Assembly (NCBI RefSeq): GCF_029168945.1
Contig: NC_083604.1
Location: 9,230,812 to 9,294,811 of the forward strand
Direction: 5' to 3'
DNA: 64,000 nucleotides
Origin: Cannabis sativa
Lineage: Eukaryota > Streptophyta > Magnoliopsida > Rosales > Cannabaceae
Shown: piece after piece, positions 1 to 10,983 of the stretch
Layout of the letters: every line of letters starts with the position of its first letter
How positions within the stretch are numbered: position 1 is the stretch's first letter
The notes under the pieces: generated by a model
Told to the model about the DNA's origin: nothing
Database searches by the model: none
The model's input: the letters and a program-made list of their open reading frames with translations, nothing else
Program-made: the position numbers and the translations under genes

Positions 1-360
1 TCATTTCAAGCAAGATGTAACCTTCCACGTCAGTAATAGTCGTCTAAAGGATAAAATTAAGGAGAGGTTGGGTAGTTATTAGATATTATCCCACATGTGA
101 TTAAATAAAACGTGGAAATTATCCACGTTTCATGAACAATTGTATTTGAATCAGTCCCAAAAAAGGTAACGACCAACCTATATTCCTATAAATAGGGACA
201 GATTTCAGAGGAAAATGGACGACAAATTTTTAGGGAGAATTATTATTATTCAAATTCTGAGATTGTACTCTGTACTCAATAAATATCCCTTATAATGAAG
301 ACTCGTGTAGTATGTAAATTTTGACTACAAAACCACGTAAAATATCTGGTGTTATCTAAT
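1..360 (+). repeat. Partial LTR-like sequence with a TATA box
   Basis: The stretch has an AT-rich promoter-like part with TATAAAT at 187-193. It then has a motif run (ACTCGTG near 301, ACCACGTAAAA near 331) that resembles the end of the Tat-type LTR at 10800-10850 of this window. I infer the 3' part of a related LTR, with its start outside the window. No open frame is seen. The right limit is set by the CACTA-like terminus at 361. Confidence 0.35.
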
Positions 361-985
361 CACTACTAGAATTTAGCCTTTTAGTGACACGCAGAGAAGT
401 GCAGGTCACTAATTAAAGAGATGAGAGTGATTTTTAGTGACATGCATAATTAGACTCTAAACATTAATATTAGTCTCATGTAATGCGGGTCACTAATAAT
501 ATGGAGTGTCACTAAAGAGTAAAACTTATTTTTTTTTTTATTTTTATTACTTAAAATGCTAGTATATAGTGACACACAAAATGCGAATCTATAAATATGT
601 CCCCATGCGTTTGGCGCGTCACTATATCATAACTCTATTTTTTTTTTATGAAAAAAGGTATTCTAATTAATAAGTAAATAAAAAAAATAAAAATATATTT
701 AATAATAATAAATTCCCAGTTATTCTCGCCAGTGTTTGAAAAAGGTGCAGTCTCTAGGCTTGTCATTAATGACTTAATAATTAAAAAAAATTATAAATAA
801 AAAAAATTAAGAAAGGGCATGTAATAAAAAATTGGGTCGTATAATATGCTCATTAATGCATCTTTTCTTTTTAAATTTTCCAAATCAATTTGACTAAATT
901 AAATGTTAATTTCATTAAAAATTTATATAAAAATATAATTCTGACAATAAAATAAATAAAGTAATTTTTTTATATATTCAAACCC
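361..985 (+). mobile_element. One end of a CACTA-like DNA transposon, partial
   Basis: The sequence starts with CACTACTAGAA, the usual terminus of plant CACTA elements. It is followed by short subterminal repeats of the type TAGTGAC or GTCACTA in both directions (380-640). No matching opposite end (TTCTAGTAGTG) was found in the window. From about 640 it is plain AT-rich sequence up to the copia LTR at 986. I infer a truncated or interrupted element; the rest may lie beyond the copia insertion. Confidence 0.45.
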
Positions 986-1211
986 TGTTAATTGTTTTTC
1001 TGTTTGGTTAGTTAGGATTTAGGCCTGCTGTCCTTTGTTAGTCGGTTTTGTTAGTTTTTCTGTTAGAAATTTGTTAGTTGTTCTGTTGCTGGTGTCTTTC
1101 CCTGTTTGTATTTTTACTGAGCTATATATATGCTCTTCCTTGTATTTTTCTGATTCAGATCAATAGAAACTTTTCTCTGTTTCCTCTCCTTCTATTTTCT
1201 TTTTCGTAATA
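986..1211 (+). repeat. 5' LTR of the copia element
   Basis: It is about 226 bp, beginning TGTTA and ending next to the primer-binding site at 1212. TATATATA near 1126 could serve as TATA box for the element's transcript. The expected terminal CA is degenerate (TAATA). The other LTR is not in the window, so the limits rest on the terminal TG and the primer-binding site only. Confidence 0.6.
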
Positions 1212-1288
1212 TGGTGTCAGAGCCTGAAGAGTGTGTGCTCTTTTATCTTATCTTCTTCCCTGTTCTGTGTTCTTGATTGCCATTGTTG

Positions 1289-3901
1289 ATGGCTCGTGGT
1301 GGAGGTCAAGCTCGAAGCTCAAGAAACCAGGGAGATAGTGCTAATGACTCCAACAGATTTTCTGTTCTTAAACCCAATAATCGATCATCTAGTGGTGATC
1401 CTCGAAGCCCCTATTACATTTCGAATGGTGATCAATCCGTATCGAGCCTTGTCCCAAAAATTCTGACTGGTTGTGAAAATTACAGCTCTTGGAGGAGATC
1501 GATGATAGTGGCCCTTGCAGCTAGGAACAAGATCAAGATGGTGGATGGGCGATTAAAGGAACCTGATGCTGAAGATGAGGAATATGATGCTTGGTTTAGA
1601 TGCAATAGCTTAGTGATATCATGGATTCTACATGTTGTTTCGAGTGAAATTGCTGACAGTGTTTTTTATCTTGACAATGCAGCAAAAATATGGTCTGAAC
1701 TTCAAGAAAGATATCATCAAAAGAATGCACCAAGAGTTTTTGAAGCCAAGAGGTCTATGCAAGCTCTAAACCAAGGTTCGAATTCAGTCACCACTTATTT
1801 TACTCGTTTAAAATCCTATTGGGATTTAATTCAAGAGTTTAGACCACAACCTGTTTGTAGTTGTGGTGCTATGAAGGTTATCCAAGAATATCAAGAAGAA
1901 GATCGAGTTCTTGAGTTCTTAATCGGTTTGAATGAGTCCTATGCGAATGCTAGATCATCCATCTTGATGCAAGACCCTTTTCCTAACATCAACAAAGCTT
2001 TTGCCTCTATTGTCCAAGAAGAGAGGCAAAGGGGAATTTTTTCTGGCAATACTGAAGTTGACAAGACTGCTGCACCACCTGCCTCCTCCAATTCGGGACA
2101 ATTTGCTGGAAGTGTTCAACCTCAGAAGTCCAAAACAGTTTGCCATCACTGTGGGGTTGCTGGTCATATTATGGCGAAGTGTTATAGACTCCATGGATAC
2201 CCACCAGGCCACAAACTATATGGGAAATTTCCCAACAAAAACGCCCCAGGATCTGGTAAAGGACCTGCTGCCGATTTCTCTAGTGTTCAAAGTGAAGGTG
2301 CTGCTGGAAATGGTCAAAGTGTTGAGCATGATCTTGCTGCTACTTTTGCCCATTGTCAAAAACTCATGAGTATGTTGACTCAAAAAGTTTCAGACCAGTC
2401 CAATTCAGCACAAACATCCCAGCCTTCAGTGTCCCAAATTTCTGGTAAAGTCCTTCCAAATGCTCACTATTCTTGGATTCTTGATACGGGTGCTACTCAC
2501 CATGTATGTTGTTGCCTTGAATTATTTCAAAATACTTACTCTAAAGCTTCTATTTCCTATGTTAAGTTGCCTAATGGTTCTTCCACAAAAGTTGTGTGTC
2601 TTGGTACTGTTGTTTTATCCCCAGATCTTGTCCTTAAAGATGTCTTATATGTACCTGATTTTCATCTCAATTTACTTTCAGTTACAACCTTGCTTGAATT
2701 TGGTACATGTATATTCACATTTTATCCCAACCATTGTGTTATTCAGGACACTTTGAAGACCCAGCTGATTGGGACGGCTGAGAGAAGAGGGAAACTCTTT
2801 TATTTGAAAAATTCTGAACAAAAAACCAGACCTTTTGTTTTTAATTCAATTTCTGATTCTAGAATCACTAATGATACTATATGGCATTATAGGCTTGGAC
2901 ATCCTTCTTGTATCAAACTTCATTCTCTCAATAAAAGTTTGCAATTTCAAAATGCATCTTGTTCTAATTTCCATTGTTCTATTTGTCATTATGCCAAGCA
3001 AAGAAAATTGCCTTTTGTTTCCAAACATAATATTGCCAAAGAATGTTTTGATTTGATTCATATTGACATTTCGGGGCCATACAACACTCTTACTGTGGGG
3101 GGACATAAATATTTTATCACCATTGTGGATGATCATTCTAGGTATACTTGGGTTTATTTCATTAAAACCAAGGGTGAAGCACAAGTTGCTGTACCTAATT
3201 TCATTCAATTGATTAAAACTCAATACAATAAAACCATCAAGGGTGTTAGGTCCGACAATGCTAAAGAATTACAATTTGTTGAATTACTCAAATCCCTTGG
3301 CATTATTCATTATCATTCTTGTGTTCATAGACCTCAACAAAACTCCGTTGTTGAGAGAAAGCATCAACACTTGTTGAATGTTGCTAGAGCTCTCTTGTTT
3401 CAATCTCATGTTCCTTTGGTCTATTGGAATGAATGTATTGCTACTGCTTCCTACTTAATTAATAGAACCCCTACACCCAATTTACAAAATATCTCTCCTT
3501 TTGAAGTTCTTAAATCAAAACCCCCCAATTATGATCATATGAGAACTTTTGGATGTCTTGCTTATGCTTCCACATTGGGTATTTCAAGAATCAAATTCTC
3601 ACCTAGAGCTACACCTTGCATATTTTTGGAGTATCCTCATGGCATGAAAGCTTACAAATTACTTGATATAAATTCTAATCAGATTTTTTGCTCTAGAGAT
3701 GTCCAATTTCATGAAACTATTTTTCCTTTTCATGATGGGAAAACTTTGTCCCAAGAATATCAAGATTTTTTTTCTAATCCTAGTTATTTTTTCCCTGATT
3801 TACCTACTGCTATTACTGATTTTGAAGATAAAATTCTGCTCCTATTTTTGATTATGTTCCTGACCCTATTGATCTTGAAAGGTAGAAAAACAACAACATA
3901 G
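1289..3901 (+). pseudogene. Copia gag-protease-integrase polyprotein, broken at the 3' side
   Basis: The ATG at 1289 (product begins MARGGGQ) is preferred to the TTG at 1277. Seen in order: an N-terminal gag region of the UBN2/retrotran_gag kind; a CCHC knuckle CHHCGVAGHIMAKC near residue 285; an aspartic protease core WILDTGATHH near residue 395; a GAG-pre-integrase motif WHYRLGHPS near residue 535; and an integrase core with IVDDHSRY, GVRSDNA and VVERKHQ as the D, D, E positions. The frame stops at 3899-3901 just after the integrase. RT and RNase H continue downstream in another frame, so this is an inactivated polyprotein. The short LTR and domain style suggest the Ale/Retrofit lineage, which is an inference. 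Confidence 0.85.
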
Positions 3902-4050
3902 ATAACACACATGATGATGATACAGACCAGCAGCAAGATCATACCAGATCTGTTACAGACCAGCAGCCAGATCATACCAGAAATGCTACAAACCAGCAGC
4001 ATACATCTGGTTTTCCTCACACCAGATTTGCTCCCAATTTTTCTAGCAGT
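3902..4050 (+). repeat. 33-bp tandem repeat in the integrase-RT linker
   Basis: A 33-bp unit (starting ACAGACCAGCAGC) lies at 3922-3954 and 3955-3987, with a partial third copy at 3988-4000. Thirty-three bases equal 11 codons, so in the intact element it would lengthen the hydrophilic linker between integrase and RT without changing frame. The frameshift that separates the two halves of the polyprotein lies in or near this stretch. Confidence 0.6.
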
Positions 4051-5751
4051 TTGCATAATTTACCTTGCACCAGACCTGTTAGAAATATAAATAGACCTTC
4101 ATATTTACAAGACTATCATTGTTATCTTGCTAGTACTAATTCTGCTATTGTTTCTCAGGAATATAAAGATGTCACTCCTTATCCCATTTCCAAAATTCTT
4201 GATTACAGCAAGCTTCAGCCTCATTTTCGTGCTACCATTTTGGCCATATCCAGTCACTTTGAACCAGAATACTTCAGTCAAGCTAAGGGAATACCGAAAT
4301 GGGATCATGCCATGGATAATGAAATCGATGCTCTTGAGAAAAACAACACCTGGACTGTTGTTACTTTACCCGATGAGTGCTATGTCATTGGTTGTAGGTG
4401 GGTCTACAAGATTAAATTTAATGCTGATGGGTCTGTGGAGAGATTTAAGGCCAGATTAGTTGCCAAGGGGTACAACCAACAAGAAGGAATCGATTATACA
4501 GATACTTTTGCACCTGTGACAAAGTTGGTGACTGTCAAACTTGTGTTGGCTCTTGCCGCAATCAATGGTTGGTTTCTTCATCAACTCGATGTCAATAATG
4601 CTTTCTTACATGGAGATTTGCATGAAGATGTGTATATGACTCTACCTCCCGGGTATAGTCCTAAGGGGGAGCTTCCACCAAACGCTGTTTGCAAACTCAA
4701 CAAGTCCTTGTATGGCTTAAAGCAAGCCTCAAGACAATGGTTTGAGAAATTTTCTAGTGCCTTGGTTGAGGAAGGTTTTCACCATTCAGGGACTGATCAC
4801 TCTTTGTTTATGAGACATGATAAGGGGAGTTTTATTATTCTCCTTATTTATGTGGATGACATTATTTTGGCCAGCAACAATTTAAAGGAGCTAGAGGTTT
4901 TGAAAATCAAACTCAACAACAGATTTCAACTTAAAGACCTAGGAAATCTAAAATACTTTCTAGGACTTGAAGTTGCTAGATCTGAAAAAGGAATATTTAT
5001 ATCCCAAAGACCTTATGCTCTTCAATTACTTGAGGATCTTGGATATTTAGGTTGCAAACCTATGTCTACTCCCATTGAGGCATATCTGGAATTATGCCAA
5101 GATGAAAAGAATGATAAGCTCGCTGATCCAAAGCTTTATAGGAGAATAATAGGTAAGTTGCAGTACCTTACTATCACTAGACCCGATATCTCCTTTCCTG
5201 TCAACAAGCTTAGCCAATTTTTGGCTACTCCCAAGGCCAGTCACATGAATGCAGCTCAAAGGGTGCTGCAAAACATAAAGAATTCCCCTGGACAGGGGCT
5301 AATGTTTCCCGCAATTTCAGAAGTAAAATTGAAAGCCTATAGTGATGCAGATTGGGCTGCTTGTCCGGATACCAGAAGATCGACTACAGACTTTTGTATT
5401 TTTCTTGGAAACTCCCTCATATCTTGGAAGAGCAAGAAACAACATACTGTTTCTAGATCCTCTGCTGAAGCTGAATATAGGGCCATGGCTAACACTACAT
5501 CCGAACTTGTATGGCTATTGTCCATTCTTAAGGAATTGAAGATTGATCATGATGGGTCTGCCCTTCTTCACTGTGATAATAAAGCTGCTCAACACATAGC
5601 AGCTAACCCCGTTTTTCACGAAAGAACAAAACACATCGAGATTGATTGCCACCTTGTTCGTGAAAAAGTTCAGCAAGGAATCATAAAAACCAGCCATGTT
5701 TCTTCAAAGGATCAGCTAGCTGATGTTTTTTACCAAAGCTCTATTTCCTGA
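4051..5751 (+). pseudogene. Copia reverse transcriptase-RNase H, second part of the polyprotein
   Basis: This frame continues the element after the frameshift; the first codon is not a true start. RT motifs visible: WTVVTLPDE, GCRWVYKIK, RLVAKGYNQQEGIDY, QLDVNNAFLHGDL, SLYGLKQASRQW and the catalytic LIYVDDIILA. RNase H follows with AYSDADWAACPDTRRST and SSAEAEYRAMA, then HCDNKAA. It ends at LADVF followed by a frame change: one extra T in the run near 5730 turns the expected FTKALFPDQ into another frame. Sequence of the element then stops at 5755 where an LTR of another family begins. Confidence 0.85.
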
Positions 5752-5755
5752 CCAG

Positions 5756-7156
5756 TGTTGGATTTCATGCCCTAAATAAAACTCTTTACAATCTGATTAG
5801 TTATCAATATAAGAAATTTAAAGTGATTTATGTTTGCATGAATTTTACATGCTAATGGTTTAATATGTTTATTACATTTACACACAAAATCAGTTAAATT
5901 CAGATCATATGTTTATTCACAATTACAGTATCGTCAACACAGTGGAATGTGATTGTGATCATATGAATCAAAAGACTAAGTCCCTGTTTCATCAGTGTTT
6001 TGGATTTACACTAATGTGATAATCAGCGATGATGTGTACTTACACTTGGAGTAAGTGTTATGTTCTTTCCAGGACATTAGTAAAGTATACTAGTTTCGAA
6101 TGTATGGAGTATACATTGGACTGGACCAATATTGCAACTTAGTTAAGATATTATAAACTTACCGTTATATCTTTCCAAGTCAATATCAGTAGCTAATCTT
6201 AAGATTTAAAGAATCTAAATCCTGATATGCTTAGGCTCAACTCAGGAGTACTATTCATGTTCTTTGATTTATTAGTTAAGCCTACTTTTGGGTCAGGGTG
6301 ATACGTATATTTTGGGAACATGATAGTATGATTGAGTGGGAGTGCTGAACATAAATATGGAATCTATAGCTTCTACTGGTCTATAGAAGTCAAGTGATGA
6401 TTCCCTTCGAGCTTAGCAATTAGAAGTAAATGGATGAGCTCTTGTTTAAGTGACTAATTCTTAGATCACTAAACACCATTTACAGGTAGCTAAGTGTTTT
6501 AAGGGGCAAAATACAATGAGGGGTGAGAACGATAAAATTATCCCATCTCGATGTAAATCATCTATATAGAGGATCTTTGATCACAATAAGATTATAACAA
6601 TGGTTAAATGAGATAGCATATCTATATCGTGGAACATATAATATGCTCTATATAAGTCTCAGAGTGCAATTCTAAGTTCTAAGAGTGGATTCAACGAAGA
6701 ATTAATAAGTAGGAATTTACTTAGTAAATTCGGTTCACTTATTGAAAGCTCAGCATATAGATCCATGGTCCCCATTCTAGTTGAGAACATACTGCTTGTA
6801 AGACTCAATAATTGATTTGTGATTAATCCATTATAATTCTAAAGTTAGACTATGTCTAATTTGTGAATCTTCATTAAGCAGGGGCGAAATTGTAAAGAAA
6901 AGAGATTCTAGGTTTATTTATTTATTAATGGACTTTATATCTCTAGTTAATAATTAAATTAAATGAAAATATTATTTAATAATCTATTTTAGTTATTAAA
7001 TAATTAGTTTTGGCATTTAAAAGGTTAGAATTAGAAAATTGGCGTTCTTGAGAAAATAGACATAAAATTTGTTAAAACTGCAAAAGCAAGTGGGCCCATT
7101 ATATACACCTTGGCCGGCCACTTATTCAAGTTTGTCAAATTGATATTTTCATTATT
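5756..7156 (+). repeat. Partial family-A LTR, divergent subfamily
   Basis: It starts TGTTGGATTTCATGCCC and follows the family-A LTR pattern for about 1.4 kb. It is closest to the solo LTR at 55047-56966 (shared runs at the 'cagtggaat', 'aatcagcgat' and 'tttctaggttta' positions). It stops at 7156 (ATATTTTCATTATT), where the sequence switches to a minus-strand copy of the same LTR family. Any ACCAG duplication expected at its true right end is missing. No gene is present. Confidence 0.75.
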
Positions 7157-8090
7157 CACTGACTTATTAATTCTTCGTTGAATCCACGCATAGAACTTAG
7201 AATTGCACTCTCAGTATATAGAATGCTCTATATGTTCCACCATATAGACACATCATTAGTTATCCATTGTTATAATCCTAATGTGATCAATTATCCTCTA
7301 TATGAATGATCTACACAGTAAAGGGATTAAATTACCGTAACACCCTACTATGTATTTTATCCTTAAAACACTTGACCCCGTATAAATGATATTTCAGCTT
7401 ATGTGAAATGAGATCTCCACCATTTATTTTCGTTTGGTCAAGCTCGAAGGTGATCATCCTTTGCTTACTATTCGCCAGATAGAAGCTATAGATTCCATGT
7501 TTATGCTAGCGCTCCCACTCAATTGCACTACCGTGTTCCCAAAAAGTACGTATCACCCTGACCTAAAAGTAGGCTTAACTAACAATTCAAGGAACACGAA
7601 TAGCCTTTCAAGATTGAGCCTAATCATAACAGGATTAAGATCATTTGATCTAGGATCAACTAGGCGATATTGACTTGAATTTTACGGTAAGTTTAATTAA
7701 ATCTAAGTCAAAGTTCAATATCGGTCCCTTCCGATGCATACTCCATGCATCCAACCTGAGCTTTACTTTAACCAATGTTCTGGAAAGAACATAGTATTTC
7801 TCCAAATACAAGTAAACTCTTGTTGTAGATTATCATATTAGTAAAACCTTGTGTCTGATAAATCTAGGAAACTTTATTCACATAGTCATGTTTACTTTCC
7901 AATGTGTTGACGACACAATAAACAGGATCAAGTATGTGAAAAAGGTTTCAGATGAATCTATACATTATGTACATATAATCATGAAATAAATCATGTGAAC
8001 CATGCAACATTAAATGTTATTTCTGATCTATATTAATAAGTAAATCTGATTATATTGAAATGAGTTTTATTTAGGGCATAAAACCCAACA
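7157..8090 (-). repeat. 3' LTR of A1, first half only
   Basis: On the minus strand it starts TGTTGGGTTTTATGCCC at 8090 and ends at GTCAGTG (7157), an internal LTR position. It is nearly identical to 34850-35784, differing by a 4-bp deletion near 7681 and a few substitutions. The polypurine tract CAAGTGGGAGTT lies just upstream on the minus strand (8091-8102). The 79-codon open frame inside it recurs in every family-A LTR and is not treated as a gene. Confidence 0.8.
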
Positions 8091-10218
8091 AACTCCCACT
8101 TGCACTAATATAAAACAAAAAGTGCGTTTCAAATAATCTCAACACCTTGATATACAAATCAAGTGTAGTAGTAGTAAACTCCTCGTAATAGGATCTGAAA
8201 GGTTGAATTAACCACAACCTTTTCTCCACCATTACTCTTCCTTTAATCACAAAATCATTGATAATGTGAAATTCCTCTCTATATGTCTACTCTCTTGGGA
8301 TACTGGATTCTATATCTTTGGCAACTACTTTTGGTTAATCAGGAAATTAACACTAGTAGTTTAAGGCAATTTGGAATGATGCCAAAAATGTATAGAACTT
8401 TCCTTAGACTGAATAAGTACCTTTCCTGCAGCTTTAACATTGAGTCTCTCTCTGGTAGACATAGAGACTTCAGATAGGTTTTTACACTTCTCCAAAATCA
8501 CTATTCCACCCCCAGAGTAATCACCATCTTATCAGAAAAATTTACTAGCACAAAGGCAAATTTCGAAATCTGATATGGTGTAGTCTAAGAGTTTTAAACA
8601 CACCCTTATAGACTAACATATAGTTCCTCTTCTTTATCTTAAATTACTTGATTGTCTTCCAATGTTCTTCTCCTGGATTAATCTAATACCTACTCATTAC
8701 TCCCACTCAACAGCAGGTGTCTGGTCTAAGGCATACAAAAGCATATCTAAGACCTCTCACTGTTGATATAAGAAATTCTTTCATGGCTTTATCTTTTCTG
8801 GAATAGTTGAGACTTTTCCTTAGATAAATAAAATCTATACCTAAGAAGTTGTGAAGCTTCTATAGATTACCATTAGAAAGAAAATGCTTTAGCATCTTAC
8901 TAAAGTAAGTTGCTTGCATTAGAGTAAGTAATTACTAGGTATACCACAAGCCATAGGTTTAGATAAACTCAAACCTATAATACTAGGAACAGGAAGTTTT
9001 GTTAAGTCCATTGAATGGACTTATAAACGAAAAATTTCCTTTTATGTCCTTGTAATAGAAAACTTTAGGTTACTCCATGTGAATGGATTAAACCGTAGTT
9101 CTATTGGCTTTCTTCTTAGTTTCTTATCTTGACAATCCATTACTTGTTTAAACTCACAATGGATTTTAATCACTAGTGTCTCCCAAGTCATAAGAAGGTG
9201 AGTTCCTAGAAACTCTCCCACTACGACGAGGTACCGTGAATTATGTCTAAGAAAACTAAATGGTATTGATCTCTTCGGTTGTGACAAGACAACAGAGGCA
9301 GTGGGATCATCATATATCAAATAAGATGATAGAACACTTTTGGAATCAAGAATTAAATATCTCCTTTATTTGCTACTTGTTTTCAGACTTAGTCATTATC
9401 TTAGAAAAGTAGTATTTGTTTGAACAAACACTTTCTTATCTATTGACAATGGGATGGTCCACCCCTAATCACTTAGAATAGCTAACAAACCATGGTTAAC
9501 AGTTCTAGCTTTTCTTAAGATTTTGATTAGGTCATCCATGAATCTAGTAATGATTTACATTAAGTATACAACCATTACATCATTCTGAAATTGTATTACC
9601 ATAGAAGGAATTAGGCAACGACTAGTAACTAATCATCAATGTGCAAATCGAAATTTCTGAGGAGGTAAGTTTGGATATAATTCAAAAATCAATTTAATGA
9701 TCTTTGAACTGCATATCTACTAACTATTTCTCCACCCCTATCAGTTCACAAGATCTTTAACCACTTACCTTAATGGTTTTAACCATTGCTAGAAATTAAT
9801 GAAATTTTTAAACATTTCAAATTTCTTTGCTAAAAGGTATAATCTAGAGTTATCGTTTTAAGAATACAACGAAAAACTCATATCCACCCCTGAATGTACA
9901 TCCATCTGAGATGAACTACTTTCAGTGGATATAGGCATATTAACTCTTTGCAGAGATTGATCTTGTCAAATCCACTATGAACAAGATACAAATGCCATAG
10001 ATTAAAAAATGGTAGTGTCTTTTGATAACTTAGGTTTAGTTACATCAAAGAGTTCTTAGAATAGTGCAAGTGGATCCTGGTCACAGAATACCTAACTCAT
10101 ATTCCATACAGTTTTAATCCATTAATAGAAGATGGATATTAAACACTTGAGAAAGTGTAACTGTATTGTATTCTGCAATTAGAAATATAAGAAAATTTCT
10201 ATTTGGAATCTAAAATTA
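8091..10218 (-). pseudogene. Decayed copia pol (integrase to RNase H) of A1
   Basis: This is the reverse-complement twin of 57476-59608 and carries the same stops and frameshifts. Recognisable on the minus strand are a GAG-pre-integrase-like segment (LVHSGFDKI type, near 9950), an integrase-like DRGGEIVS segment near 9730, and an RT/RNase H junction near 8650-8760 of the copia pattern RPD...SRYQ.NPGEEHW. No frame longer than about 90 codons remains. The element could not make its own enzymes. Function calls rest on short motif matches. Confidence 0.6.
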
Positions 10219-10920
10219 AAGTCTTTGTGCGCCACAAGGAAGCGCTGTTAGCATGGGTCCCGGAGGAGGCACCCGGAGTACAAGGTACTCCGGGAAGCTT
10301 GCATAGCGTGAAGGCTCTCCGGGATATGTCAGGTCTCTCCCGAGCAATCAAGTCACATTTAATGCTGCATGGGAGGAAGCGTGTTGGGACTGTAACACGC
10401 AATAAAGTCTGACGGCACAACCCCCAAACAGCAGCGCTACAGTAATGATCATTTAAGTCTAGCGACGGCTACTCTGCGAAGAGTCACGTCAATCACAAGG
10501 CAAAAAGGACATTCTTCATAAAAACCCTACAGCACCTAGGGAATTGACCATGCATCAACCATGGTATATTCATTGGAAATGCCCAACTTTATGGATACTT
10601 ACAGATACATGTGTAAGAACAATTCTAGGGATTACCCCACCAAAACACTATAAATACCCCCTCAAAGCTCATTTAATGGGGTCGAGAATCTTGGTTGGCA
10701 AAAGAGCAAGAAGAGAAAATACTCACCAAGAACATTCTCTGTATTTATGAGAAAATCATTCTCTCAAGTGTGGAATCTGTATTAAATACATCCATTAATA
10801 ACAAAGACTCGTGGACTAAGGCTCATTAACGCCCCAACCACGTAAAAAATCGTCATCTCACTTTCTTACAGCTCTTTAATACAATCATATTCTAATAGTT
10901 GCCGAAAATCTCAGTCAACA
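10219..10920 (+). repeat. 5' LTR of element B, 5'-truncated
   Basis: It matches the 3' LTR from 31244 onward and ends GTCAACA at 10920. The first ~79 bp (counterpart of 31165-31243) are lost. The junction shares AAGTC between the A1 interior and the LTR (10219-10223). CACTATAAATACCCC near 10648-10662 is a good TATA box for the element. The sequence after the LTR, TTTTGGTGCTTTCATTGAG (10921-10939), is the probable primer-binding region; I do not assign a tRNA. Confidence 0.85.
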
Positions 10921-10983
10921 TTTTGGTGCTTTCATTGAGAGCTGAGGAAAGCTGCTACATAACAAGCATTTGACTTCACAACA

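Larger units (their letters stand above)
986..5755 (+). mobile_element. Ty1/copia retrotransposon, 3'-truncated, Ale/Retrofit-like
   Basis: The 5' LTR (986-1211, starts TGTTAATTG, ends near TAATA) is short. It is followed by a primer-binding site TGGTGTCAGAGCC (1212-1224) that matches the initiator tRNA-Met type with one change. Domain order is gag, protease, integrase, RT, RNase H, which is the copia order. The reading frame is broken between integrase and RT. The 3' end of the coding region runs directly into a family-A LTR at 5756, so the 3' LTR is missing here. The bases ACCAG (5751-5755) are the likely left target duplication of that A LTR. Confidence 0.8.

Noticed and set aside
5756..7156. 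5756-7156 and 35785-36755 as two halves of one LTR interrupted by A1
   Set aside because: The two pieces overlap by about 450 bp of LTR sequence and belong to different subfamilies, so they are not simple halves.
7434..7673. 79-codon open frame, repeated at 35124-35363, 37714-37944 and 60030-60269
   Set aside because: It lies inside family-A LTRs on either strand and recurs only because the LTR recurs. No protein motif is present, and diverged LTR copies break it.
10544..10750. 68-codon frame, also at 31569-31775 and 44541-44810
   Set aside because: It is part of the B LTR around the TATA box. It is shared by all LTR copies and has no coding character.
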